Notes under the pieces: generated by a model
Database searches by the model: none
What the model was told of the DNA's origin: nothing
What the model saw: only the letters and a program-made list of their open reading frames with translations
NCBI GenBank assembly: GCA_023053545.1
Contig: JAKZAN010000167.1
Span: 1-64,000 of the forward strand
DNA length: 64,000 bases
Origin: Lepidurus packardi
Lineage: Eukaryota > Arthropoda > Branchiopoda > Notostraca > Triopsidae
Direction: 5' to 3'
Position numbers and translations under genes: made by a program
Shown: piece by piece, positions 1-15,800 of the stretch
Layout of the letters: each line of letters starts with the position of its first letter
How positions within the stretch are numbered: the first letter of the stretch is position 1

Positions 1-2607
1 TAATTTCATGAATTACTGACTTAATTCATGAATTACTGACTTAATTCATGAATTACTGACTTAATTCATGAACTACTGACTTAATTCATGAATTACTGAC
101 CTAATTCATGAACTACTGACTTAATTCATGAATTACTGACTTAATTAACGAATTACTGACTTAATTCATGAATTACTGACTTAATTCATGAATTTCTGAC
201 TTAATTAACGAATTACTGACTTAATTCATGAATTACTGACTTAATTAATGAATTACTGACTTAATTCATGAATTACTTACTTAATTCATGTATTACTGAC
301 TTAATTCATGAATTACTGACTTAATTAATGAATTACTGACTTAATTCATGAATTACTGCCTTAATTCATGTATTACTGACTTAATTCATGAATTACTGAC
401 TTAATTAATGAATTACTGACTTAATTAATGAATTTCTGACTTAATTCATGAATTTCTGACTTAATTCATGAATAACTGACTTAATAATGAATTGCGGGCT
501 TAATTAATGCACTACTGACTTAATTCATGAATTACTGACTTAATTCATGAAATACTTACTTAATTCATGAATTACTGACTTAATTAACGAATTACTGACT
601 TAATTCATGAATTACTAACTTAGTTCATGAATTACTGACTTAATTCATAAATTACTGACTTAATTCATAAATTACTGACTTCATTAACGAATTACTGACT
701 TAATTCATGAATTACTTACTTAATTCATGTATTACTGACTTAATTCATGAATTACTGACTTAATTAATGAATTACTGACTTAATTCATGAATTACTGACT
801 TAATTCATGAATTACTGCCTTAATTCATGTATTACTGACTTAATTCATGAATTACTGACTTAATTAATGAATTACTGACTTAATTCATGAATTTCTGACT
901 TAATTCATGAATAACTGACTTAATTAATGAATTACGGACTTAGATAAAATAATTACTGACTTAATTAATGAATTACTGACTTAATTCATGAATTACTTAC
1001 TTAATTCATGAATTAATTACTTAGTTAATGAATTACTGACTTAATTCATGAATTACTTAATTAATTCATGTATTCCTAACCTAATTCCGGAATTACTGAC
1101 TTAATTCATGAATTACTGACTTAATTCATGAATTACTGACTTAATTCATGAATTACTGACTTAATTCATGAATTACTGACTTAATTCATGAATTACTGAC
1201 TTAATTCATGAACTACTGACTTAATTCATGAATTACTGACCTAATTCATGAACTACTGACTTAATTCATGAATTACTGACTTAATTAACGAATTACTGAC
1301 TTAATTCATGAATTACTGACTTAATTCATGAATTTCTGACTTAATTAACGAATTACTGACTTAATTCATGAATTACTGACTTAATTAATGAATTACTGAC
1401 TTAATTCATGAATTACTTACTTAATTCATGTATTACTGACTTAATTCATGAATTACTGACTTAATTAATGAATTACTGACTTAATTCATGAATTACTGCC
1501 TTAATTCATGTATTACTGACTTAATTCATGAATTACTGACTTAATTAATGAATTACTGACTTAATTAATGAATTTCTGACTTAATTCATGAATTTCTGAC
1601 TTAATTCATGAATAACTGACTTAATAATGAATTGCGGGCTTAATTAATGCACTACTGACTTAATTCATGAATTACTGACTTAATTCATGAAATACTTACT
1701 TAATTCATGAATTACTGACTTAATTAACGAATTACTGACTTAATTCATGAATTACTAACTTAGTTCATGAATTACTGACTTAATTCATAAATTACTGACT
1801 TAATTCATAAATTACTGACTTAATTAACGAATTACTGACTTAATTCATGAATTACTGACTTAATTAATGAATTACTGACTTAATTCATGAATTACTTACT
1901 TAATTCATGTATTACTGACTTAATTCATGAATTACTGACTTAATTAATGAATTTCTGACTTAATTCATGAATTACTGACTTAATTCATGAATTATTGCCT
2001 TAATTCATGTATTACTGACTTAATTCATGAATTACTGACTTAATTAATGAATTACTGACTTAATTCATGAATTTCTGACTTAATTCTTGAATAACTGACT
2101 TAATTAATGAATTACGGACTTAATTAATGCACTACTGACTTAATTCATGAATTACTGACTTAATTCATGAATTACTTACTTAATTCATGAATTACTGACT
2201 TAATTCATGAACTACTGACTTAATTCATGAATTTCTGTCTTAATTAACGAATTACTGACTTAATTCATGAATTACTAACTTAGTTCATGAATTACTGACT
2301 TAATTAATGAATTACTGACTTAATTCATAAATTACTGACTTAATTAACGAATTACTGACTTAATTCATGAATTACTGACTTAAATAATGAATTACTGACT
2401 TAATTAACGAATTACTGACTTAATTCATGAATTACTGACTTAATTAATGAATTACTGACTTAGATAAAATAATTACTGACTTAATTCATGAATTACTTAC
2501 TTAATTCATGTATTACTGACTTAATTCATGAATTACTGACTTAATTAATGAATTACTGACTTAATTAATGAATTACTGCCTTAATTCATGTATTACTGAC
2601 TGAATTC
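1..2607. repeat. 20-bp satellite array, block 1
   Basis: Tandem copies of a 20-bp unit, consensus TTAATTCATGAATTACTGAC (25% GC), fill this block. Frequent variants replace TTCATG by TTAATG or TTAACG, ACTGAC by ACTTAC or ACTGCC, and CATGAA by CATGTA. Occasional 19-, 21- and 22-bp units (TTAATAATGAATTGCGGGC, GATAAAATAATTACTGAC) act as markers. The order of variants from about 61 to 700 recurs from 1201 to 1840, an offset of 1140 bp (57 units), so a higher-order repeat exists. Stop codons fall in all six frames within each 60 bp, which explains the lack of ORFs. No gene is seen. Confidence 0.97.
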
Positions 2608-2908
2608 ATTACACTTAAATGATGTGTTGTTTTGTAACCGGTCGTGGGTGTATCATTTGGGGGTTTTTCAGTTACGGGGGAGGAATTTGTTATGTTTCCA
2701 TTATAAGTTGTACCCTGTAACAGATGGCTCTTTTAGACAGTATGGAGCCTGTGCACCCTGTCAATACACACAGTCAGCATTGAACCTTCAACCTACGTAC
2801 TATCCGTTTACTGCTTGATTCACTTTCTCTCATATTGACTTACCTGCACTCTACCTGGCTTACCCCTTTACTTTGCGACTACTATACTGCTGACTCTGCT
2901 TCATAACA
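2608..2908 (+). mobile_element. Gypsy-2 3'-end fragment (80 bp internal plus LTR), copy 1
   Basis: This segment matches 58730-59030, the 3' end of the full-length Gypsy element. It holds 80 bp of internal sequence including the purine-rich GGGGGAGGAA tract, then a complete 221-bp LTR (2688-2908) bounded by TGTTATG and CATAACA. The right flank starts GATAAATAATT, as beside the full-length element. The left edge is satellite joined to internal sequence rather than to the LTR start, so this is not a product of LTR-LTR recombination. A 64-codon ORF across it is chance. Variants shared with copy 2 (ACCGG, TTACCTGC) set both apart from the 62.3-kb copy. Confidence 0.9.
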
Positions 2909-5900
2909 GATAAATAATTACTGACTTAATTCATGAATTACTGACTTAATTCATGAATTAATGACTTAATTCATGAATTACTGACTTAATTAATGAATTA
3001 GTGAATTAATTCATGAATTACTGACTTAATTAATGAAGTACTGACTTAATTCATGAATTACTGACGTAATTAATGAATTACTGACTTAATTAATGAATTA
3101 CTGACTTAAATAATGAATTACTGACTTAATTCATGATTTATTGAGTAAATTCATGAATTACTGACTTGATTCATGAATTACTGACTTAATTCATGAATTA
3201 CTGACTTAATTAATAAATTACTGACTTAATTCATGAATTAATGACTTAATAATGAATTACGGACTTAATTAATGCATTACTGACTTAATTCATGAATTAC
3301 TGACGTAATTAATGAATTACTGACTTAATTAATGAATTACTGACTTAAATAATGAATTACTGACTTAATTCATGATTTATTGAGTAAATTCATGAATTAC
3401 TGACTTGATTCATGAATTACTGACTTAATTCATGAATTACTGACTTAATTAATAAATTACTGACTTAATTCATGAATTAATGACTTAATAATGAATTACG
3501 GACTTAATTAATGCATTACTGACTTAATTCATGAATTACTGACTTAATTCATGAATTACTTAATTAATTCATGTATTTCTGACTTAATTCATGAATTACT
3601 GACTTAATTAATGAATTACGGACTTAATTAATGAATTACTGACTTAATTCATGAAATACTGACTTAATTCATGAATTACTGACTTAATTCATGAACTACT
3701 GACTTAATTCATGAATTACTGAGTTCATTAACGAATTACTGACTTAATTCATGAATTACTGACTTAATTCATGAATTACTGACTTAATTAACGAATTACT
3801 GACTTAATTCATGAATTACTGACCTAATTAATGAATTACTGACTTAGATAAAATAATTACTGACTTAATTAATGAATTACTGACTTAATTCATGAATTAC
3901 TTACTTAATTCATGAATTAATTACTTAGTTAATGAATTACTGACTTAATTCATGAATTACTTAATTAATTCATGTATTCCTAACCTAATTCCGGAATTAC
4001 TGACTTAATTCATGAATTACTGACTTAATTCATGAATTACTGACTTAATTCATGAATTACTGACTTAATTCATGAATTACTGACTTAATTCATGAATTAC
4101 TGACTTAATTCATGAACTACTGACTTAATTCATGAATTACTGACCTAATTCATGAACTACTGACTTAATTCATGAATTACTGACTTAATTAACGAATTAC
4201 TGACTTAATTCATGAATTACTGACTTAATTCATGAATTACTGACTTAATTAACGAATTACTGACTTAATTCATGAATTACTGACTTAATTAATGAATTAC
4301 TGACTTAATTCATGAATTACTTACTTAATTCATGTATTACTGACTTAATTCATGAATTACTGACTTAATTCATGAATTACTGACTTAATTCATGAATTAC
4401 TGCCTTAATTCATGTATTACTGACTTAATTCATGAATTACTTACTTAATTCATGAATTAATTACTTAGTTAATGAATTACTGACTTAATTCATGAATTAC
4501 TTAATTAATTCATGTATTCCTAACCTAATTCCGGAATTACTGACTTAATTCATGAATTACTGACTTAATTCATGAATTACTGACTTAATTCATGAATTAC
4601 TGACTTAATTCATGAATTACTGACTTAATTCATGAATTACTGACTTAATTCATGAACTACTGACTTAATTCATGAATTACTGACCTAATTCATGAACTAC
4701 TGACTTAATTCATGAATTACTGACTTAATTAACGAATTACTGACTTAATTCATGAATTACTGACTTAATTCATGAATTTCTGACTTAATTAACGAATTAC
4801 TGACTTAATTCATGAATTACTGACTTAATTAATGAATTACTGACTTAATTCATGAATTACTTACTTAATTCATGTATTACTGACTTAATTCATGAATTAC
4901 TGACTTAATTAATGAATTACTGACTTAATTCATGAATTACTGCCTTAATTCATGTATTACTGACTTAATTCATGAATTACTGACTTAATTAATGAATTAC
5001 TGACTTAATTAATGAATTTCTGACTTAATTCATGAATTTCTGACTTAATTCATGAATAACTGACTTAATAATGAATTGCGGGCTTAATTAATGCACTACT
5101 GACTTAATTCATGAATTACTGACTTAATTCATGAAATACTTACTTAATTCATGAATTACTGACTTAATTAACGAATTACTGACTTAATTCATGAATTACT
5201 AACTTAGTTCATGAATTACTGACTTAATTCATAAATTACTGACTTAATTCATAAATTACTGACTTCATTAACGAATTACTGACTTAATTCATGAATTACT
5301 TACTTAATTCATGTATTACTGACTTAATTCATGAATTACTGACTTAATTAATGAATTACTGACTTAATTCATGAATTACTGACTTAATTCATGAATTACT
5401 GCCTTAATTCATGTATTACTGACTTAATTCATGAATTACTGACTTAATTAATGAATTACTGACTTAATTCATGAATTTCTGACTTAATTCATGAATAACT
5501 GACTTAATTAATGAATTACGGACTTAGATAAAATAATTACTGACTTAATTAATGAATTACTGACTTAATTCATGAATTACTTACTTAATTCATGAATTAA
5601 TTACTTAGTTAATGAATTACTGACTTAATTCATGAATTACTTAATTAATTCATGTATTCCTAACCTAATTCCGGAATTACTGACTTAATTCATGAATTAC
5701 TGACTTAATTCATGAATTACTGACTTAATTCATGAATTACTGACTTAATTCATGAATTACTGACTTAATTCATGAATTACTGACTTAATTCATGAATTAC
5801 TGACTTAATTCATGAACTACTGACTTAATTCATGAATTACTGACCTAATTCATGAACTACTGACTTAATTCATGAATTACTGACTTAATTAACGAATTAC

Positions 5901-8900
5901 TGACTTAATTCATGAATTACTGACTTAATTAATGAATTACTGACTTAATTAATGAATTTCTGACTTAATTCATGAATTTCTGACTTAATTCATGAATAAC
6001 TGACTTAATAATGAATTGCGGGCTTAATTAATGCACTACTGACTTAATTCATGAATTACTGACTTAATTCATGAAATACTTACTTAATTCATGAACTACT
6101 GACTTAATTCATGAATTACTGACTTAATTAACGAATTACTGACTTAATTCATGAACTACTGACTTAATTCATGAATTACTGACCTAATTCATGAACTACT
6201 GACTTAATTCATGAATTACTGACTTAATTAACGAATTACTGACTTAATTCATGAATTACTGACTTAATTCATGAATTTCTGACTTAATTAACGAATTACT
6301 GACTTAATTCATGAATTACTGACTTAATTAATGAATTACTGACTTAATTCATGAATTACTTACTTAATTCATGTATTACTGACTTAATTCATGAATTACT
6401 GACTTAATTAATGAATTACTGACTTAATTCATGAATTACTGCCTTAATTCATGTATTACTGACTTAATTCATGAATTACTGACTTAATTAATGAATTACT
6501 GACTTAATTAATGAATTTCTGACTTAATTAATGAATTTCTGACTTAATTCATGAATTTCTGACTTAATTCATGAATAACTGACTTAATAATGAATTGCGG
6601 GCTTAATTAATGCACTACTGACTTAATTCATGAATTACTGACTTAATTCATGAAATACTTACTTAATTCATGAATTACTGACTTAATTAACGAATTACTG
6701 ACTTAATTCATGAATTACTAACTTAGTTCATGAATTACTGACTTAATTCATAAATTACTGACTTAATTCATAAATTACTGACTTCATTAACGAATTACTG
6801 ACTTAATTCATGAATTACTTACTTAATTCATGTATTACTGACTTAATTCATGAATTACTGACTTAATTAATGAATTACTGACTTAATTCATGAATTACTG
6901 ACTTAATTCATGAATTACTGCCTTAATTCATGTATTACTGACTTAATTCATGAATTACTGACTTAATTAATGAATTACTGACTTAATTCATGAATTTCTG
7001 ACTTAATTCATGAATAACTGACTTAATTAATGAATTACGGACTTAGATAAAATAATTACTGACTTAATTAATGAATTACTGACTTAATTCATGAATTACT
7101 TACTTAATTCATGAATTAATTACTTAGTTAATGAATTACTGACTTAATTCATGAATTACTTAATTAATTCATGTATTCCTAACCTAATTCCGGAATTACT
7201 GACTTAATTCATGAATTACTGACTTAATTCATGAATTACTGACTTAATTCATGAATTACTGACTTAATTCATGAATTACTGACTTAATTCATGAATTACT
7301 GACTTAATTCATGAACTACTGACTTAATTCATGAATTACTGACCTAATTCATGAACTACTGACTTAATTCATGAATTACTGACTTAATTAACGAATTACT
7401 GACTTAATTCATGAATTACTGACTTAATTAATGAATTACTGACTTAATTAATGAATTTCTGACTTAATTCATGAATTTCTGACTTAATTCATGAATAACT
7501 GACTTAATAATGAATTGCGGGCTTAATTAATGCACTACTGACTTAATTCATGAATTACTGACTTAATTCATGAAATACTTACTTAATTCATGAATTACTG
7601 ACTTAATTAACGAATTACTGACTTAATTCATGAATTACTAACTTAGTTCATGAATTACTGACTTAATTCATAAATTACTGACTTAATTCATAAATTACTG
7701 ACTTAATTAATGAATTACTGACTTAATTCATGAATTACTGACTTAATTCATGAATTACTGCCTTAATTCATGTATTACTGACTTAATTCATGAATTACTG
7801 ACTTAATTAATGAATTACTGACTTAATTCATGAATTTCTGACTTAATTCATGAATAACTGACTTAATTAATGAATTACGGACTTAGATAAAATAATTACT
7901 GACTTAATTAATGAATTACTGACTTAATTCATGAATTACTTACTTAATTCATGAATTAATTACTTAGTTAATGAATTACTGACTTAATTCATGAATTACT
8001 TAATTAATTCATGTATTCCTAACCTAATTCCGGAATTACTGACTTAATTCATGAATTACTGACTTAATTCATGAATTACTGACTTAATTCATGAATTACT
8101 GACTTAATTCATGAATTACTGACTTAATTCATGAATTACTGACTTAATTCATGAACTACTGACTTAATTCATGAATTACTGACCTAATTCATGAACTACT
8201 GACTTAATTCATGAATTACTGACTTAATTAACGAATTACTGACTTAATTCATGAATTACTGACTTAATTCATGAATTTCTGACTTAATTAACGAATTACT
8301 GACTTAATTCATGAATTACTGACTTAATTAATGAATTACTGACTTAATTCATGAATTACTTACTTAATTCATGTATTACTGACTTAATTCATGAATTACT
8401 GACTTAATTAATGAATTACTGACTTAATTCATGAATTACTGCCTTAATTCATGTATTACTGACTTAATTCATGAATTACTGACTTAATTAATGAATTACT
8501 GACTTAATTAATGAATTTCTGACTTAATTCATGAATTTCTGACTTAATTCATGAATAACTGACTTAATAATGAATTGCGGGCTTAATTAATGCACTACTG
8601 ACTTAATTCATGAATTACTGACTTAATTCATGAAATACTTACTTAATTCATGAATTACTGACTTAATTAACGAATTACTGACTTAATTCATGAATTACTA
8701 ACTTAGTTCATGAATTACTGACTTAATTCATAAATTACTGACTTAATTCATAAATTACTGACTTAATTAACGAATTACTGACTTAATTCATGAATTACTG
8801 ACTTAATTAATGAATTACTGACTTAATTCATGAATTACTTACTTAATTCATGTATTACTGACTTAATTCATGAATTACTGACTTAATTAATGAATTACTG

Positions 8901-9590
8901 ACTTAATTCATGAATTACTGACTTAATTCATGAATTACTGCCTTAATTCATGTATTACTGACTTAATTCATGAATTACTGACTTAATTAATGAATTACTG
9001 ACTTAATTCATGAATTTCTGACTTAATTCTTGAATAACTGACTTAATTAATGAATTACGGACTTAATTAATGCACTACTGACTTAATTCATGAATTACTG
9101 ACTTAATTCATGAATTACTTACTTAATTCATGAATTACTGACTTAATTCATGAACTACTGACTTAATTCATGAATTTCTGTCTTAATTAACGAATTACTG
9201 ACTTAATTCATGAATTACTAACTTAGTTCATGAATTACTGACTTAATTAATGAATTACTGACTTAATTCATAAATTACTGACTTAATTAACGAATTACTG
9301 ACTTAATTCATGAATTACTGACTTAAATAATGAATTACTGACTTAATTAACGAATTACTGACTTAATTCATGAATTACTGACTTAATTAATGAATTACTG
9401 ACTTAGATAAAATAATTACTGACTTAATTCATGAATTACTTACTTAATTCATGTATTACTGACTTAATTCATGAATTACTGACTTAATTAATGAATTACT
9501 GACTTAATTAATGAATTACTGACTTAATTAATGAATTACTGACTTAATTAATGAATTACTGCCTTAATTCATGTATTACTGACTGAATTC
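2909..9590. repeat. 20-bp satellite array, block 2
   Basis: Same 20-bp satellite. Marker variants containing ATTGCGGGC recur at about 5084, 6014, 6594, 7514 and 8574. The marker CCTAACCTAATTCCGG recurs near 3988, 4528, 5668, 7178 and 8018. These spacings (about 0.5 to 1.5 kb) show several overlapping higher-order repeat lengths, as expected from repeated unequal exchange. No gene is seen. Confidence 0.97.
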
Positions 9591-9891
9591 ATTACACTTA
9601 AATGATGTGTTGTTTTGTAACCGGTCGTGGGTGTATCATTTGGGGGTTTTTCAGTTACGGGGGAGGAATTTGTTATGTTTCCATTATAAGTTGTACCCTG
9701 TAACAGATGTCTCTTTTAGACAGTATGGAGCCTGTGCACCCTGTCAATACACACAGTCAGCATTGAACCTTCAACCTACGTACTATCCGTTTACTGCTTG
9801 ATTCACTTTCTCTCATATTGACTTACCTGCACTCTACCTGGCTTACCCCTTTACTTTGCGACTACTATACTGCTGACTCTGCTTCATAACA
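9591..9891 (+). mobile_element. Gypsy-2 3'-end fragment, copy 2
   Basis: A 301-bp copy of the same Gypsy 3'-end fragment: 80 bp of internal sequence, then the LTR at 9671-9891. Both junctions with satellite match copy 1, and the LTRs of copies 1 and 2 are exactly 6983 bp apart. One private change is seen (AGATGTCTC instead of AGATGGCTC). Identical junctions mean copies 1 and 2 arose by duplication of a block of satellite that already held the fragment. Confidence 0.9.
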
Positions 9892-12800
9892 GATAAATAA
9901 TTACTGACTTAATTCATGAATTACTGACTTAATTCATGAATTAATGACTTAATTCATGAATTACTGACTTAATTAATGAATTAGTGAATTAATTCATGAA
10001 TTACTGACTTAATTAATGAAGTACTGACTTAATTCATGAATTACTGACGTAATTAATGAATTACTGACTTAATTAATGAATTACTGACTTAAATAATGAA
10101 TTACTGACTTAATTCATGATTTATTGAGTAAATTCATGAATTACTGACTTGATTCATGAATTACTGACTTAATTCATGAATTACTGACTTAATTAATAAA
10201 TTACTGACTTAATTCATGAATTAATGACTTAATAATGAATTACGGACTTAATTAATGCATTACTGACTTAATTCATGAATTACTGACTTAATTCATGAAT
10301 TACTTAATTAATTCATGTATTACTGACTTAATTCATGAATTACTGACTTAATTCATGAATTACTGACTTAATTAACGAATTACTGACTTAATTCATGAAT
10401 TACTGACTTAATTAATGAATTACTGACTTAGATAAAATAAATACTGACTTAATTCATGAATTACTGTCTTAATTAATGAATTACTGACTTAGATAAAATA
10501 AATACTGACTTAATTAATGAATTACTGACTTAATTCATGAATTACTTACTTAATTCATGAATTAATGACTTAGTTAATGAATTACTGACTTAATTCATGA
10601 ACTACTTAATTAATTCATGTATTACTAACCTAATTCCGGAATTACTGACTTAATTCATGAATTACTGACTTAATTCATGAATTACTGACTTAATTCATGA
10701 ATTACTGACTTAATTCATGAATTACTGAATTAATTCATGAATTACTGACTTAATTCATGAACTACTGACTTAATTCATGAATTACTGACTTAATTAATGA
10801 ATTACGGACTTAGATAAATAATTACGGACTTAATCCATGAATTACTGACTTAATTAATGAATTACGGACTTAATTAATGAATTACTGACGTAATTAATGA
10901 ATTACTTACTTAATTAATGAATTACTGACTTAATTAATGAATTACTGACTTAATTCATGTATTACTGACTTAATTCATGAATTACTGACTAAATTAATGA
11001 ATTACGGACTTAATTCATGAATTACTGACTTAATTCATGAAATACTGACTTAATTCATGAATTACTGACTTAATTCATGAACTACTGACTTAATTCATGA
11101 ATTACTGAGTTAATTAACGAATTACTGACTTAATTCATGAATTACTGACTTAATTCATGAATTACTGACTTAATTAACGAATTACTGACTTAATTCATGA
11201 ATTACTGACTTAATTAATGAATTACTGACTTAGATAAAATAAATACTGACTTAATTAATGAATTACTGACTTAATTCATGAATTACTTACTTAATTCATG
11301 AATTAATGACTTAGTTAATGAATTACTGACTTAATTCATGAATTACTTAATTAATTCATGTATTACTAACCTAATTCCGGAATTACTGACTTAATTCATG
11401 AATTACTGACTTAATTCATGAATTACTGACTTAATTCATGAATTACTGACTTAATTCATGAATTACTGACTTAATTCATGAATTACTGACTTAATTCATG
11501 AAATACTTACTTAATTCATGTATTACTGACTTAATTCATGAATTACTGACTTAATTAATGAATTACGGACTTAGATAAATAATTACGGACTTAATTCATG
11601 AATTACTGACTTAATTAATAAATTACGGACTTAATTAATGAATTACTGACGTAATTAATGAATTACTGACTTAATTAATGAATTACAGACTTAATTAATG
11701 AATTTCTGACTTAATTCATGATTTATTGTGTAAATTCATGAATTACTGACTTGATTCATGAATTACTGACTTAACTAATGAATTACTGACTTAATTAATT
11801 AATTACTTACTTAATTCATGAATTGCTGATTTAGTTAATGAATTACTGACTTAATTAATGAATAACTGACTTAATTAATTCATTACTTACTTAATTCATG
11901 AATTGCTGATTTAATTAATGAATTACTGACTTAATTAATGAATTACTGACTTAATTCATGAATTACTTACTTAATTCATGAATTAATGACTTAGTTAATG
12001 AATTACTGACTTAATTCATGAATTACTTAATTAATTCATGTATTACTAACCTAATTCCGGAATTACTGACTTAATTCATGAATTACTGACTTAATTCATG
12101 AATTACTGACTTAATTCATGAATTACTGACTTAATTCATGAATTACTGACTTAATTCATGAAATACTTACTTAATTCATGTATTACTGACTTAATTCATG
12201 AATTACTGACTTAATTAATAAATTACGGACTTAATTAATGAATTACTGACGTAATTAATGAATTACTGACTTAATTAATGAATTACAGACTTAATTAATG
12301 AATTTCTGACTTAATTCATGATTTATTGAGTAAATTCATGAATTACTGACTTGATTGATGAATTACTGACTTAATTCATGAATTACTGACTTAATTCATG
12401 TATTACTGACCTAATTCCGGAATTACTGACTTAATTCATGAATTACTGACTTAATTCACGAATTACTGACTTAATTAATGAATTACTGACTTAATTAATG
12501 AATTTCTGAATTAATTCATGAAATAGTGACTTAATTCATGAATTACTGACTTAATTCATGAATTACTGAATTAATTCATGAATTACTGACTTAATTAATG
12601 AATTACTGACTTAATTCATGAATTACTGACTTAATTCATGAATTACTTACTTAATTCATGTATTACTGACTTAATTCATGAATTACTGACTTAATTCATG
12701 AATTACTTACTTAATTCATGTATTACTGACTTAATTCATGAATTACTGACTTAATTAATGAATTACGGACTTAATTAATGAATTACTGACGTAATTAATG

Positions 12801-15800
12801 AATTACTGACTTAATTAATTAAATACTGACTTAATTAATGAATTACTGACTTAATTCATGATTTATTGTGTAAATTCATGAATTACTTACTTAATTCATG
12901 AATTGCTGATTTAATTAATGAATTACTGACTTAGATAAAATAAATACTGACTTAATTAATGAATTACTGACTTAATTCATGAATTACTTACTTAATTCAT
13001 GAATTAATGAATTAGTTAATGAATTACTGACTTAATTCATGAATTACTTAATTAATTCATGTATTACTAACCTAATTCCGGAATTACTGACTTAATTCAT
13101 GAATTACTGACTTAATTCATGAATTACTGACTTAATTCATGAATTACTGACTTAATTCATGAACTACTGACTTAATTCATGTATTACTGACTTAATTCAT
13201 GAACTACTGACTTAATTAATGAATTACTGACTTAATTAACGAATTACTGATTTAATTCATGAATTACTGACTTAATTAATGAATTACTGACTTAATTAAT
13301 TAATTACTTACTTAATTCATGAATTGCTGAATTAATTAATGAAATACTGACTTAATTAATGAATTACTGACTTAATTAATTAATTAGTGAATTAATTCAT
13401 GAACTACTGACTTAATTCATGAATTACTGACTTAATTCACGAATTACTGACTTAATTCATGAATTCATGACTTAATTCATGAATTTCTGACTTAATTCAT
13501 GAATTACTGACTTAATTCATGAATTACTTACCTAATTCATGAATTACTGACTTAATTCATGAATTACTGACTTAATTCATGAATTACTTACCTAATTCAT
13601 GAATTACTGACTTAATTCATGAATTACTTACTTAATTCATGTATTACTGACTTAATTCATGAATTACTAACTTAATTAGTGAATTACGGACTTAGATAAA
13701 TAATTACAGACTTAATTCATGAGTTACTGACTTAATTAATGAATTACTTACTTAATTAATGAATTACTGACTTAATTAATGAATTACTGACTTAATTCAT
13801 GTATTACTGACTTAATTCATGAATTACTGACTTAATTAATGAATTACGGACTTAATTCATGAATTACTGACTTAATTCATGAAATACTGACTTAATTCAT
13901 GAATTACTGAGTTAATTAACGAATTACTGACTTAATTCATGAATTACTGACTTAATTCATGAATTACTGACTTAATTAACGAATTACTGACTTTATTCAT
14001 GAATAACTGACTTAATTAATGAATTACTGACTTAGATAAAATAAATACTGACTTAATTAATGAATTACTGACTTAATTCATGAATTACTTACTTAATTCA
14101 TGAATTAATGACTTAGTTAATGAATTACTGACTTAATTCATGAATTACTTAATTAATTCATGTATTACTAACCTAATTCCGGAATTACTGACTTAATTCA
14201 TGAATTACTGACTTAATTCATGAATTACTGACTTAATTCATGAATTACTGACTTAATTCATGAATTACTGACTTAATTCATGAATTACTGACTTAATTCA
14301 TGAATTACTGACTTAATTCATGAATTACTGACTTAATTCATGAACTACTGACTTAATTCATGTATTACTGACTTAATTCATGAACTACTAACTTAATTCA
14401 TGAACTACTGACTTAATTAACGAATTACTGATTTAATTCATGAATTACTGACTTAATTAATGAATTACTGACTTAGATAAAATAATTACTGACTTAATTA
14501 ATGAATTACTGACTTAATTCATGAATTACTGACTTAATTCATGAATTACTGCCTTAATTCATGTATTACTGACTTAATTAATGAATTACTGACTTAATTC
14601 ATGAATTTCTGACTTAATTCATGAATAACTGACTTAATAATGAATTACGGACTTAATTAATGCACTACTGACTTAATTCATGAATTACTTACTTAATTCA
14701 TGTATTACTGACTTAATTCATGAATTACTGACTTAACTAATGAATTACGGACTTAATTAATGAATTACTGACGTAATTAATGAATTACTGACTTAATTAA
14801 TGAATTACTGACTTAATTAATGAATTACTGAATTAATTCATGAAATAGTGACTTAATTCATGAATTACTGACTTAATTCATGAATTATTGAATTAATTCA
14901 TGAATTACTGACTTAATTAATGAATTACTGACTTAATTCATGAATTACTGACTTAATTCATGAATTACTTACTTAATTCATGTATTACTGACTTAATTCA
15001 TGAATTACTGACTTAATTAATGAATTACGGACTTAATTAATGAATTACTGACGTAATTAATGAATTACTGACTTAATTAATTAAATACTTACTTAATAAA
15101 TGAATTACTGACTTAATTCATGATTTATTGAGTAAATTCATGAATTACTGACTTGATTCATGCATTACTGACCTAATTCATAAATTACTGACTTAATTCA
15201 TGAATTACTGACTTAGTTAATGAATTACTGACTTAATTCATGAATTGCTTACTTAATTCATGTATTACTGACCTAATTCAGGAATTACTGACTTAATTCA
15301 TGAATTACTGACTTAATTAATGAATAACTGACTTAATTAATGAATTAGTGAATTAATTCATGAACTACTGACTTAATTCATGAATTACTGACTTAACTTA
15401 TGAATTACTGACTTAATTAATTAATTACTTACTTAATTCATGAATTGCTGATTTAATTTATGAATTACTGACTTAATTAATGAATAACTGACTTAATTCA
15501 TGAATTACTGACTTAATTCATGAATTCATGACTTAATTCATGAATTTCTGACTTAATTCATGAATTACTGACTTAATTCATGAATTACTTACCTAATTCA
15601 TGAATTACTGACTTAATTCATGAATTACTTACTTAATTCATGTATTACTGACTTAATTAATGAATTCCGGACTTAATTAATGAACTACTGACTTAATTCA
15701 TGAATTACTGACTTAATTAATGAATTCCGGACTTAATTAATGAACTACTGACTTAATTCATGAATTACTGACTTAATTAATGAATTACTTACTTAATTCA

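Noticed and set aside
2624..2818. 64-codon ORF (MLF...) repeated at 9607, 58746 and 62292
   Set aside because: It lies across the Gypsy-2 internal 3' end and LTR; the repeats are copies of the same non-coding fragment, with no domain.
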